From assembly GCA_030632545.1 (NCBI GenBank), contig DAOVUO010000032.1, positions 1-12,009 on the forward strand: a DNA stretch of 12,009 nt, in the 5' to 3' direction. The notes beneath the pieces are model-generated. The model made no database searches and was not told the origin of the DNA. It saw only the letters and a list, made by a program, of their open reading frames with translations. This DNA is from Bacteroidales bacterium (lineage in GTDB: Bacteria; Bacteroidota; Bacteroidia; Bacteroidales; DYOH01). Below are positions 5,261 to 12,009 of the stretch, piece by piece. The position numbers and the translations under genes were made by a program. Position 1 is the first letter of the stretch. Each line of letters begins with the position of its first letter.

Positions 5261-7822
5261 ATGAATTGGATAAACTTGCACATTCGCCAAACTATATATT
5301 TGTTTTTTTTTGCTGGAATATCATTTTTAAGTTCTTGCTATCCATCTCAATTCTTGGGCGAAGATGAGCAATTATTGTACAAATCAGAAATTAATTTTGA
5401 TAAAAAACCTGTGAAAGATTTAGACGAGGTAGACAATTATGTTTATCAAAAGCCTAATCGAACTATATTTGCTGTAATACGTTTTCATATAGGCGTTTAT
5501 GCTGCTTTTGAAATGGGGACTTTTAAAGAAGATTGCAGTGCAGAAATAGATCAGCTTGAGCGAGATATAGTGGAGTATGAATTAAGAAAACAACGAGGTG
5601 AGAAGCTTTTGAAAGTAAAGATGGAAAGGATGGCTGATAATCCAAAAAAATGGGTGAAAAAAGAGCTTTGCCGTACTCGAAAATGGATGATGGAAACAAT
5701 TGGTGAAGCACCAGTTATTTTGGATTACAATAAAGTGTATAAATCGCAAAAGGCAATAGAAGGATTTTTGCATAATAAAGGTTATTTAAACGCCAGTGTG
5801 GACACTAGTTTTAGCTATCAGAGCAGAAAGAGGGCATCGGTAACTTATGATATTCAATTAAATCAGCCATATAAAATTATGAATATTACCCGCTATGCTA
5901 ACGACGAATATTTAGATTCCCTAATTATGTTAGATTCGGCAAATATTAAGCTAAAAGAGGGTGTAGTTTTTGATTTAGATGATTTAAAAGCTGAACGTGA
6001 GCGTTTGACTAAGCTTTTTCAAGATAATGGCTATTATAAATTTTCAAAAGAGTATATAGTTTATAAAGCAGATACAGGATTTGAAAGAGGAAAACCCTAT
6101 GTAAATTTGCGTTTGGAAGTTCTTAAAATAAAGGGGGAGAAGCGTGAAGGTGAATATTTTAAACAAACAGAAAAGGATCATCAGCGTTACCAAATTAGGC
6201 GAATTTATATTAATCCTAATTATGATTTAAGAGCTTCAATTAATACAACTGGAATTGTAAGTGATACAATTGCTTACAACGATTATTATTTTATTTTTCA
6301 GAATGATTCGAACTCTGCTCAATTGAGGGATTCTGCTATATTGTTAAAAACCATGCCCTTAAAAGTTGATAAATTGTTGAAAAACATTTATATAACCGAG
6401 CCTGATAATAGAATTTACAAAGTAAACAATGTGGCTCAAACGTATAAGCACCTTAATTCTTTACGCATTTTCAGACTAAATACTGTTGATTTTGCTCCTA
6501 TACCAATAAAGGAAAATTTAGAACAGAAATTTCAAGATTTGGATTGCTATATTTTATTGAAACCGTTAATTAATCAGGCTTTTACTGTAGAGCTTGAAGG
6601 CAGTAATTTTTCGAGTAATGTTGGTATGGCTGGGAATTTTATTTATGAGCATCGTAATGTTTTAAAATCGGCCACTCGCTTTTCTATGAAATTAAAAGGG
6701 GCTAGAGAAAAGCGATTGGATGTACTTGACGATTACACAAATTCGTTTAATACACAGGAATATCAGACTGAATTTAGATTTACTTTTCCTCAATTGAGCC
6801 CTAATTTTGTATTAAGAAGACGAAACGAGAAAATAAATCGAATTTTTAATCCAAAAACTACGGTTTCGTTTTCATATTTATACAGAGAACGGCCTGATTA
6901 TACAATGGATAATATTAGCTTTTTATATGGCTATTACTGGATAAAAGATGAAGAAATTACGCACTTTTTTAATCCATTTGAATTAAGTAGAGTTAATTTG
7001 TATAATATAAGTGACAATTTTCAAGAGTTTTTGACTAATAATCCACAATTACAAGCTAGTTACGAAGACCATTTTATAGCCGAAACAAATTATACTATTA
7101 TTTATAATCCACAAAATCAGCGGAAGCTAAAAAGTTTTCCGTACATACGATTTTCTGTAGAAAGTGCTGGTAATAGTTTGGGTTTATATAATTTATTAAT
7201 GGGAAATGAAAGTTCTGAAGGTGGATATAAGATTCTAAATAAAACCTATTCGCAGTTTATAAAATTTGATTTTGATTACCGTTATTTTATTAATTTAGAT
7301 AAAAAAAATAAGCTTGCATTTAGAAGTTTTACTGGTGTTGGTTATGCTTATTCTAATAGTATTTCAATGCCTTTTGGGAAAAGGTATTATTCTGGTGGCG
7401 CAAATAGCTTAAGAGCTTGGCAGATACGCACGCTTGGGCCTGGTGCAAATAGTGATACATTAAGTGTAATTCCTAATCAAACAGGTGATTTGAAACTTGA
7501 GTGGAACGTGGAGTATCGTTCAAAATTATTTTGGATGATAGAGTCGGCAGTGTTTTTTGATATAGGAAATATTTGGAATATTTATGAGAGTGAGCAAGTG
7601 CCAATGGGTGTTTTTAAATTTAATACATTTTATAAGCAATTGGCCGTTGGAACAGGTGTAGGCTTACGTTTGGATTTTTCATTTTTCATTTTTCGAGCAG
7701 ATTTAGGAATAAAATTGCGAGATCCTGCAAGCTTAAATGATTATATGTGGATTTTTAAACGATATCAAAATTTTACTAAAGATGATATGAATATTAGTTT
7801 GAGTATTGGTTATCCATTTTGA
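5261..7822 (+). CDS. tamL: TamL, Omp85-family outer-membrane assembly lipoprotein
   Basis: The 853-residue protein begins with a lipoprotein signal peptide: hydrophobic 11-22, then lipobox LSSC with Cys26. POTRA-like modules follow, recognisable from KVYKSQKAIEGFLHNKGYLN (from about 157), LTKLFQDNGYYKF (about 250) and VNNVAQTYKHLNSLRIFRLN (about 388-407). A 16-strand-type barrel fills roughly 440-853. It contains the loop-6 signature SGGANSLRAW (711-720, with Arg718 matching the Omp85 R of (V/I)RG(F/Y)), a downstream FFDIGNIW, and a C-terminal strand ending in Phe. A lipid-anchored TamA relative is characteristic of Bacteroidota. It probably works with a TamB-like protein in outer-membrane protein insertion. 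TamB is not adjacent; accD follows after a repeat-rich gap. Confidence 0.88.
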   Translation: MNWINLHIRQTIYLFFFAGISFLSSCYPSQFLGEDEQLLYKSEINFDKKPVKDLDEVDNYVYQKPNRTIFAVIRFHIGVYAAFEMGTFKEDCSAEIDQLERDIVEYELRKQRGEKLLKVKMERMADNPKKWVKKELCRTRKWMMETIGEAPVILDYNKVYKSQKAIEGFLHNKGYLNASVDTSFSYQSRKRASVTYDIQLNQPYKIMNITRYANDEYLDSLIMLDSANIKLKEGVVFDLDDLKAERERLTKLFQDNGYYKFSKEYIVYKADTGFERGKPYVNLRLEVLKIKGEKREGEYFKQTEKDHQRYQIRRIYINPNYDLRASINTTGIVSDTIAYNDYYFIFQNDSNSAQLRDSAILLKTMPLKVDKLLKNIYITEPDNRIYKVNNVAQTYKHLNSLRIFRLNTVDFAPIPIKENLEQKFQDLDCYILLKPLINQAFTVELEGSNFSSNVGMAGNFIYEHRNVLKSATRFSMKLKGAREKRLDVLDDYTNSFNTQEYQTEFRFTFPQLSPNFVLRRRNEKINRIFNPKTTVSFSYLYRERPDYTMDNISFLYGYYWIKDEEITHFFNPFELSRVNLYNISDNFQEFLTNNPQLQASYEDHFIAETNYTIIYNPQNQRKLKSFPYIRFSVESAGNSLGLYNLLMGNESSEGGYKILNKTYSQFIKFDFDYRYFINLDKKNKLAFRSFTGVGYAYSNSISMPFGKRYYSGGANSLRAWQIRTLGPGANSDTLSVIPNQTGDLKLEWNVEYRSKLFWMIESAVFFDIGNIWNIYESEQVPMGVFKFNTFYKQLAVGTGVGLRLDFSFFIFRADLGIKLRDPASLNDYMWIFKRYQNFTKDDMNISLSIGYPF

Positions 7823-7838
7823 GTAATTGTTAAAACTT

Positions 7839-7868
7839 AGCACTCAAAACTTAAAGCAGTTGAGTGCT
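7839..7868. repeat. Hairpin just after the tamL stop
   Basis: AGCACTCAA (7839-7847) and TTGAGTGCT (7860-7868) form a perfect 9-bp stem with a 12-base loop. It lies 16 bases after the tamL stop. There is no T tract, so it may stabilise the 3' end instead of acting as a true intrinsic terminator. It uses part of the 25-bp repeat as its left arm. Confidence 0.5.
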
Positions 7869-7916
7869 TGCAAAAACACTGAATGATAGCTATTTGCAAA
7901 GCGAAACTCATTATGA

Positions 7917-7944
7917 AACCAGTAACTAGTAGCCAGTAACCAGT
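7917..7944 (+). repeat. Four tandem AACCAGT-type heptads
   Basis: Consecutive 7-mers are AACCAGT, AACTAGT, AGCCAGT, AACCAGT. The outer two are identical to the unit of the larger array at 11504-11593, more than 3.5 kb away. Confidence 0.75.
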
Positions 7945-8004
7945 AATATTTTAACTTAAAACTTAGCACTCAAAACTTAACTATTGAAGCATTAATGCAT
8001 AAGT

Positions 8005-8034
8005 ATTGCAAATTGAGTTTTATTTATAACTTTG
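8005..8034 (+). promoter_or_regulatory. Promoter of the accD operon
   Basis: TAACTTTG at 8027-8034 is an exact TAnnTTTG -7 element. ATTG (8005-8008) lies 18 bases upstream, one base short of the usual spacing. The start of transcription would fall near 8041, giving a leader of roughly 18 bases before the ATG at 8059. A possible TTG start at 8032 overlaps the -7 element, which argues against it. Confidence 0.6.
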
Positions 8035-8058
8035 CTCCGAAAATTAAAATTAAAATTT

Positions 8059-8904
8059 ATGAGTTGGTTTTCTCGTCTTACAAAGGGTGTTCTTACAGAC
8101 ACTAAAGATAAAAAGGAAATTAAGGAAGGACTTTGGTATAAATGCACTAGTTGTAAGCAGATTGTGCCAATGGAAGAGCATAAAGAAAATCTTTATGTTT
8201 GTGTATCTTGTGGTCATCACGAAAGAATTTCTTCCAAAGAATATTTCAAAATTTTATATGATAATAATGAGTACGAAGAACTTTTAACTAATTTGAAATC
8301 TGGTGATCCTCTGAACTTTAAGGATACAAAAAAATATACAGATAGATTGAAAGCGTCTCATCAAAAGACAAATCTTAATGATGCTATTACTACCGTAGTT
8401 GGTAAAATAAATGGAATCTCAGTAGCTACGGCTTCAATGAATTTTGAGTTTATTGGAGGTTCAATGGGTTCTGTTGTTGGTGAAAAAATAGCTCGAACAA
8501 TTGATTATTGTATTAAGCATAAAACCCCAATTATTATTATTTCAAAGTCGGGTGGTGCTCGTATGATGGAAGCTGGGCAATCGTTGATGCAAATGGCTAA
8601 AACATCAGCAAAATTACGTTTGTTGGGTGAGGCTAAAGTACCATTTATTTCTTTAATGACAGATCCTACTACTGGAGGTGTAACTGCTTCTTTTGCTATG
8701 TTGGGCGATTTTAATATTGCTGAGCCAGACGCACTTATAGGTTTTGCAGGCCCTAGAGTTATTAAGGAAACTATTGGTAGAGATTTACCAGAGGGATTTC
8801 AGCGTTCAGAGTTTTTACTTGAACATGGATTTTTAGATTATATAGTTAAACGACACGAACTTAAAGATACTATTACAAAACAACTTACCTTATTAGCAAA
8901 TTAA
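8059..8904 (+). CDS. accD: Acetyl-CoA carboxylase carboxyltransferase, beta subunit
   Basis: The 281-residue protein is the beta half of the carboxyltransferase that moves CO2 from carboxybiotin to acetyl-CoA, giving malonyl-CoA for fatty-acid synthesis in the cytoplasm. An N-terminal zinc ribbon has Cys29, Cys32, Cys48 and Cys51. The crotonase-type fold follows, with SGGARM (164-169) and DPTTGGVTAS (202-211) as the conserved glycine-rich active-site segments, then FAGPRVIKETIGRDLPEGFQ near the C-terminus. Start ATG 8059 (MSWFSRL) is chosen over an in-frame TTG at 8032 because it matches the family N-terminus and the promoter covers the TTG. The alpha subunit accA is not in the window. It leads a compact unit with the next two genes. 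Confidence 0.96.
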   Translation: MSWFSRLTKGVLTDTKDKKEIKEGLWYKCTSCKQIVPMEEHKENLYVCVSCGHHERISSKEYFKILYDNNEYEELLTNLKSGDPLNFKDTKKYTDRLKASHQKTNLNDAITTVVGKINGISVATASMNFEFIGGSMGSVVGEKIARTIDYCIKHKTPIIIISKSGGARMMEAGQSLMQMAKTSAKLRLLGEAKVPFISLMTDPTTGGVTASFAMLGDFNIAEPDALIGFAGPRVIKETIGRDLPEGFQRSEFLLEHGFLDYIVKRHELKDTITKQLTLLAN

Positions 8905-8922
8905 GAAAAGATTAAATTTATT

Positions 8923-10287
8923 ATGACAGAGATTTCAAAAGCCAAAAGAGATGGCTTTTCAAGTAAGTTTGGAGTTATTGCTGCTGCAGCAGGCTCTGCT
9001 ATTGGATTAGGTAATATTTGGAAATTTCCGTATATCGCTGGAGAAAATGGGGGTGGAGCTTTTTTAATCATCTACTTAGTATTTATTGTACTGATTGGTC
9101 TTCCTGTAATGATGTCGGAATTTATAATTGGACGAAAAGCGCAACAAAATGTTTTTGGGGCATTCCGTAGCTTGTCAAAAACTGGATTTTGGCGAATAAT
9201 TGGCGTTATGGGCGTACTCGCAGCCTTTTTTATATTGTCTTTTTATGGAACTGTTGCGGGCTGGACTATTGAATACATTTATCTTGCAATTAGTGACTCA
9301 TTTGCTGGTAAAGATGCCACTGAAATTACGACTATGTTTTCCGATTTTAGTACCAGTACATTTAAACCATTAGCTTTACAGCTTATTTTTATGGGGATAA
9401 CAGCCTTTATTGTTTTGAGAGGTATAAAAAAGGGAATCGAAAAATATACTAAAATTTTGATGCCTTTACTTCTTTTAATTATTATTTATCTTGATATAAC
9501 TGCGTTGTCATTGGATGGTGGAATGGACGGACTTAAATTTTTGTTCCAACCAGATTTTTCTAAAATTACCCCTAAATGTATTATTGATGCCTTGGGACAT
9601 TCATTTTTTACATTAAGTTTAGGTATGGGAGTGTTAGTAACTTATGCATCATATTTTAAAAGTGATATTAACCTTACAAAAACGAGTATTAACGTGGCCG
9701 CTGCCGACACTATTATTGCGTTATTAGCAGGTATAGCTATTTTTCCGGTAGTATTTGCTTTTAATACCGAACCTGGGGTTGGTCCTGGATTGGTATTTGT
9801 TTCTTTGCCTAATATTTTTGAGTTAATTCCTGGTGGCTATATTTTTTCAATTTTCTTCTTTTTGTTGCTTGCTCTTGCTGCACTTACTTCATCTATCTCA
9901 ATTTTAGAAGTAGTTGTAGCTTATTTATCGGAAGAAACAAAAATGTCAAGGAAAAAGGCAACACTGTTATCTGCATTGGCCATTTCCATTACAGGTGCTC
10001 TGGCTACTCTTTCAATGGGGGTTTTAAGTGATTTCAAAATTTTTGATAAAAATATTTTCGACATATTTGATTATTTGGCATCAAATGTTTTATTACCACT
10101 TGGCGGAATGTTAATTTCATTATTTGTTGGTTGGGTTTTAAAGCGCTCAATTATTGAAGATGAATTGTCGAATTATGGAACTAACAAGATAGTTTCGATA
10201 AAAATTTTCATTTTTTTAGTTAGATATTTAGCACCTATTTCAATTTTAATTGTCTTTTTGCATGGAGTAGGAATTATAAAATTATAG
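8923..10287 (+). CDS. Sodium-dependent transporter, neurotransmitter:sodium symporter (LeuT) family
   Basis: This 454-residue inner-membrane protein has about 11-12 predicted helices with the LeuT inverted-repeat fold. TM1 carries GSAIGLGNIWKFP (24-36), matching the sodium- and substrate-binding GNxxRFP region; Asn31 corresponds to LeuT Asn27. The unwound TM6 segment FFTLSLGMG (228-236) matches LeuT almost exactly. LTSSIS (321-326) carries Thr322 and Ser323, equivalent to the Na2 site. All sodium ligands that can be checked by eye are kept, so it is probably active in sodium-coupled uptake of an amino acid or related solute. The particular substrate is not determined. It starts 18 bases after accD and is followed six bases later by the helix-hairpin-helix gene. 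Confidence 0.95.
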   Translation: MTEISKAKRDGFSSKFGVIAAAAGSAIGLGNIWKFPYIAGENGGGAFLIIYLVFIVLIGLPVMMSEFIIGRKAQQNVFGAFRSLSKTGFWRIIGVMGVLAAFFILSFYGTVAGWTIEYIYLAISDSFAGKDATEITTMFSDFSTSTFKPLALQLIFMGITAFIVLRGIKKGIEKYTKILMPLLLLIIIYLDITALSLDGGMDGLKFLFQPDFSKITPKCIIDALGHSFFTLSLGMGVLVTYASYFKSDINLTKTSINVAAADTIIALLAGIAIFPVVFAFNTEPGVGPGLVFVSLPNIFELIPGGYIFSIFFFLLLALAALTSSISILEVVVAYLSEETKMSRKKATLLSALAISITGALATLSMGVLSDFKIFDKNIFDIFDYLASNVLLPLGGMLISLFVGWVLKRSIIEDELSNYGTNKIVSIKIFIFLVRYLAPISILIVFLHGVGIIKL

Positions 10288-10293
10288 TTTCTA

Positions 10294-11403
10294 ATGAAAA
10301 AAATTATTCAACAATATTTTACATTTAATAAGCGAGAAGCCAGAGAAGTTCTGGTTCTCGCTTTTTTAATTGTGGCTTTCTTGGGTTTTAACTGGGGAAT
10401 TTCGTTTGTTGAATTTGAAAATATTCAGGTGCTTAATTCAAAAGATAGTATCGAAATTCAAGCTTTTTACGATGCTCTTGAGGAGGAAGAAGCAAAGCCC
10501 TATTTAAATAGACTAGATCAATTTATTGTTAATTTGTACGATTCCATAGATTTGTTTGATTTTGACCCTAATATAAGTTCTATTAATACATTTATGAAAT
10601 TAGGTTTAACTGAAAAACAAGCTAAAAATATATCAAATTATAGAGATAGAGGTGGCAGGTTTTTTAAAAAGGAAGATTTTAGGAAGATATATTCAATAAG
10701 AAATAAACAGTATCAAATTCTAAAACCATATATTAAAATCAAGAGTAGTAAGAAGTTTGAAAAGAAAACGGCGGAGTTTAAAACTGAAGTAGAATTATTT
10801 GAATTTAATCCCAATACAATTTCATTTGATAGCCTTAAATTACTGGGAATAAGAGATTATCATGCAAAAAGAGTAATTTCTTATAGAGAAAAAGTAACAA
10901 GTTTTAAACAAAAATCTGATTTGCTTAAAGTTTACGGATTTGATACTCTACAATATTCAAATTTAGAGGCATTTATACAATTACCCAATGAGTATATTGC
11001 ACCAGTTATTCATTATGATTTAAATAGTATTGAAGCAAAAGCATTAATGAAAGTTTTTGAGATTGAGGCGAAATTTGCTTACAGAATTGTTAATTATCGC
11101 AATAAATTAGGTGGATTTTATTCAAAAAATCAAGTATTTGAAGTGTATGAAATTGAGTCTGCTCTTGTTGATGCATTAATAGTAGACATTGATTTAGCTG
11201 GAAATAATTATAAAAAAATCAATATTAATGCCTCTTCTGAGGAGCTAATAAAGCATCCATATATTTGGAAGAAAAATATTTCGAGAATTGAGCAGTTTAA
11301 ATTACAAAATAAACAATTTAACTCAATTTTGGAAATCGAACAAAGTGGTGTTTTCCTACCAAAAGAATGGGCGAAAATTAAGCCTTATTTGACGGTGGAT
11401 TAA
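10294..11403 (+). CDS. Membrane-anchored protein with four helix-hairpin-helix repeats
   Basis: The 369-residue protein has a single N-terminal membrane segment (about 17-35) after a short basic tail, so the rest is probably outside the cytoplasm. Four ComEA-like helix-hairpin-helix units follow at about 88-148, 169-229, 240-299 and 308-367. Each opens with F/Y-x-(F/L)-(D/N)-(P/S)-N or ININA, then a (L/I)G/E turn, a (N/S)YR(D/E/N) helix and a closing phrase such as LKPYIKI. Such domains bind the DNA backbone without sequence preference; ComEA uses one for DNA uptake. Four tandem units suggest DNA or scaffold binding at the cell envelope. That function is inference. It is the last gene of the accD unit, with a six-base gap to the transporter gene. 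Confidence 0.85.
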   Translation: MKKIIQQYFTFNKREAREVLVLAFLIVAFLGFNWGISFVEFENIQVLNSKDSIEIQAFYDALEEEEAKPYLNRLDQFIVNLYDSIDLFDFDPNISSINTFMKLGLTEKQAKNISNYRDRGGRFFKKEDFRKIYSIRNKQYQILKPYIKIKSSKKFEKKTAEFKTEVELFEFNPNTISFDSLKLLGIRDYHAKRVISYREKVTSFKQKSDLLKVYGFDTLQYSNLEAFIQLPNEYIAPVIHYDLNSIEAKALMKVFEIEAKFAYRIVNYRNKLGGFYSKNQVFEVYEIESALVDALIVDIDLAGNNYKKININASSEELIKHPYIWKKNISRIEQFKLQNKQFNSILEIEQSGVFLPKEWAKIKPYLTVD

Positions 11404-11406
11404 TGG

Positions 11407-11441
11407 TCAATTATCAATTACCAATTACCAATTATCAATTA
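11407..11441 (+). repeat. Five tandem YCAATTA heptads
   Basis: TCAATTA, TCAATTA, CCAATTA, CCAATTA, TCAATTA run without interruption from four bases after the stop of the preceding gene. Period seven means it cannot encode a repeated peptide of constant frame. Confidence 0.85.
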
Positions 11442-11443
11442 TA

Positions 11444-11485
11444 AAATAGTAAACCAAAAGTTTCCTTTTTTGGTAAACTCTATTT
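11444..11485. terminator. Candidate hairpin terminator between convergent genes
   Basis: AAATAG (11444-11449) pairs with CTATTT (11480-11485) and ACCAAAA (11453-11459) with TTTTGGT (11468-11474), separated by small unequal internal loops. It follows the last gene of the accD unit. The T run lies in the loop and not after the stem, so termination is only a possibility. Confidence 0.4.
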
Positions 11486-11489
11486 ATGA

Positions 11490-11593
11490 TAAGTCATAAG
11501 TCAAACCAGTAACCAGCAACCAGCAACCAGCAACCAGTAACCAGCAACCAGTAACCAGTTGTAACCAGTAACCAGTTGTAACCAGCAACCAGT
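11490..11593 (+). repeat. Heptanucleotide array: two TAAGTCA then twelve AACCAGY
   Basis: TAAGTCA is repeated at 11490-11503. AACCAGT or AACCAGC then occurs twelve times from 11504 to 11593: eight without a gap, then two pairs each preceded by the three bases TGT. The last position is C or T in every unit, and the first six bases never vary. The array ends six bases before the rlmN stop codon, so it would form the 3' untranslated end of the rlmN transcript or lie in a termination zone. Confidence 0.9.
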
Positions 11594-11599
11594 CAATAA

Positions 11600-12009
11600 T
11601 CATTTCTTCATAATCGTTCTAGTTGATAAAAGTCCGCAAGCAGCATAAATATCCTGTCCACGAGACGACCTGATAGTTGTGATTATTTTTTTTTCTTTTA
11701 GTCCTTTTTGAAATTGCAATAAACGTTTTTCGTTGGTAGATTTTAACTGTGTAGCAGGAATTTCGTGAAAACGAATTAGGTTAATTCTACAATTGATTCC
11801 ATTTAGTATTTTTGCAAGTTCTTGTACATGTTTTGGTGTATCGTTTAGTCCATCAAAAACAATATATTCAAAAGAAACTCTTCTTTGTCCGCCAAAATCC
11901 CAATTTTTAATTTCCTTTAGAATTTCAATGAAAGAATGTTTTCGTTCTGCAGGCATAAGAGCCATGCGTTCTTCTTCAAATGGTGAGTGTAAGCTAATTG
12001 CCAGATGCG
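11600..12009 (-). CDS. rlmN: 23S rRNA/tRNA adenine-C2 methyltransferase RlmN, C-terminal part
   Basis: The minus-strand frame is open to the window end, so the gene continues beyond 12009; the ATG at 11965 is internal. The visible 135 or so residues begin in LAISLHSPFEEER and continue MALMPAERKHS, the usual RlmN LAxSLHA...LMP region. VSFEYIVFDGLNDT, NLIRFHEIPATQLKST and TTIRSSRGQDIYAACGLL follow. The cysteine of AACGLL corresponds to the methyl-carrying Cys355 of E. coli RlmN. The radical-SAM CxxxCxxC motif would lie upstream, outside the window. RlmN methylates carbon 2 of adenosine 2503 in 23S rRNA and adenosine 37 in some tRNAs. Absence of visible resistance-gene context makes the housekeeping enzyme more likely than a Cfr-type variant. 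Confidence 0.93.
   Translation of the reverse strand, partial: HLAISLHSPFEEERMALMPAERKHSFIEILKEIKNWDFGGQRRVSFEYIVFDGLNDTPKHVQELAKILNGINCRINLIRFHEIPATQLKSTNEKRLLQFQKGLKEKKIITTIRSSRGQDIYAACGLLSTRTIMKK

Larger units (their letters stand above)
7827..7980 (+). repeat. Intergenic repeats: 25-bp direct repeat pair built of heptads
   Basis: A 25-base sequence beginning TTAAAACTTAGCACTC is present identically at 7830-7854 and 7956-7980, flanking 101 bases. It can be read as 7-base words, AACTTAG, CACTCAA, AACTTAA; before the second copy one more AACTTAA precedes (7953-7959), giving four consecutive heptads 7953-7980. The same gap also holds AACCAGT-type heptads. Confidence 0.75.

Noticed and set aside
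5523..5773. Two overlapping 62- and 63-codon frames on the minus strand
   Set aside because: They lie wholly inside tamL, opposite a strongly supported coding frame, and have no family features.
8032..8058. TTG start giving accD nine extra residues
   Set aside because: The TTG overlaps the -7 promoter element and the extra residues (LRKLKLKF) are absent from the family N-terminus; ATG at 8059 is preferred.
8087..8287. 66-codon plus-strand frame within accD
   Set aside because: It is a shifted frame of the zinc-ribbon region of accD, with no independent start signal.
11504..11593. CRISPR-like array
   Set aside because: The repeat unit is only seven bases and tandem; there are no unique spacers of 30 or so bases and no cas genes.
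11600..11965. Complete small protein starting at ATG 11965
   Set aside because: The reading frame continues upstream to the window edge with RlmN-family sequence (LAISLHSPFEEER), so the ATG is internal to a longer gene.

Overview
The window is AT-rich DNA that looks like a member of the Bacteroidota. Three things point there: -7 elements of the form TAnnTTTG in front of genes, little or no Shine-Dalgarno sequence, and an Omp85 protein with a lipoprotein signal (TamL type, a Bacteroidota trait). The family or genus cannot be named from the sequence alone.

Positions 1-2620 look like an accessory, gene-poor region. It starts with the last 31 codons of an unidentified protein and a hairpin terminator. 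About 290 bases rich in inverted repeats follow, either a structured RNA or a decayed gene. Next is an orphan AAA-type ATPase with a C-terminal nuclease-like motif (585-1778). An 850-base stretch without a convincing gene comes after it. That stretch holds two ~90-bp copies, in opposite orientation, of a three-hairpin REP-like module, and a textbook Bacteroidota promoter on the minus strand that drives only a 45-codon reading frame running into one of the copies.

Positions 2627-11403 are mostly housekeeping or envelope genes. On the minus strand a TrmH/SpoU-family rRNA methyltransferase overlaps a BtuB-sized TonB-dependent receptor by one base (TAATG). Divergently, tamL (5261-7822) encodes an outer-membrane Omp85 lipoprotein. 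After a repeat-bearing intergenic space with its own promoter comes a tight three-gene unit: accD (fatty-acid synthesis), a sodium:amino-acid-type symporter, and a membrane-anchored protein with four helix-hairpin-helix repeats. The window closes with the C-terminal part of rlmN on the minus strand, convergent with the previous gene.

The most unusual non-coding signal is a set of tandem heptanucleotide repeats. AACCAGY heptads occur both between accD and tamL (four copies) and between the helix-hairpin-helix gene and rlmN (twelve copies). They are accompanied by other heptad words (YCAATTA, TAAGTCA, AACTTAR/CACTCAA) that also run with a period of seven. No CRISPR array, tRNA, rRNA or complete insertion sequence is visible.
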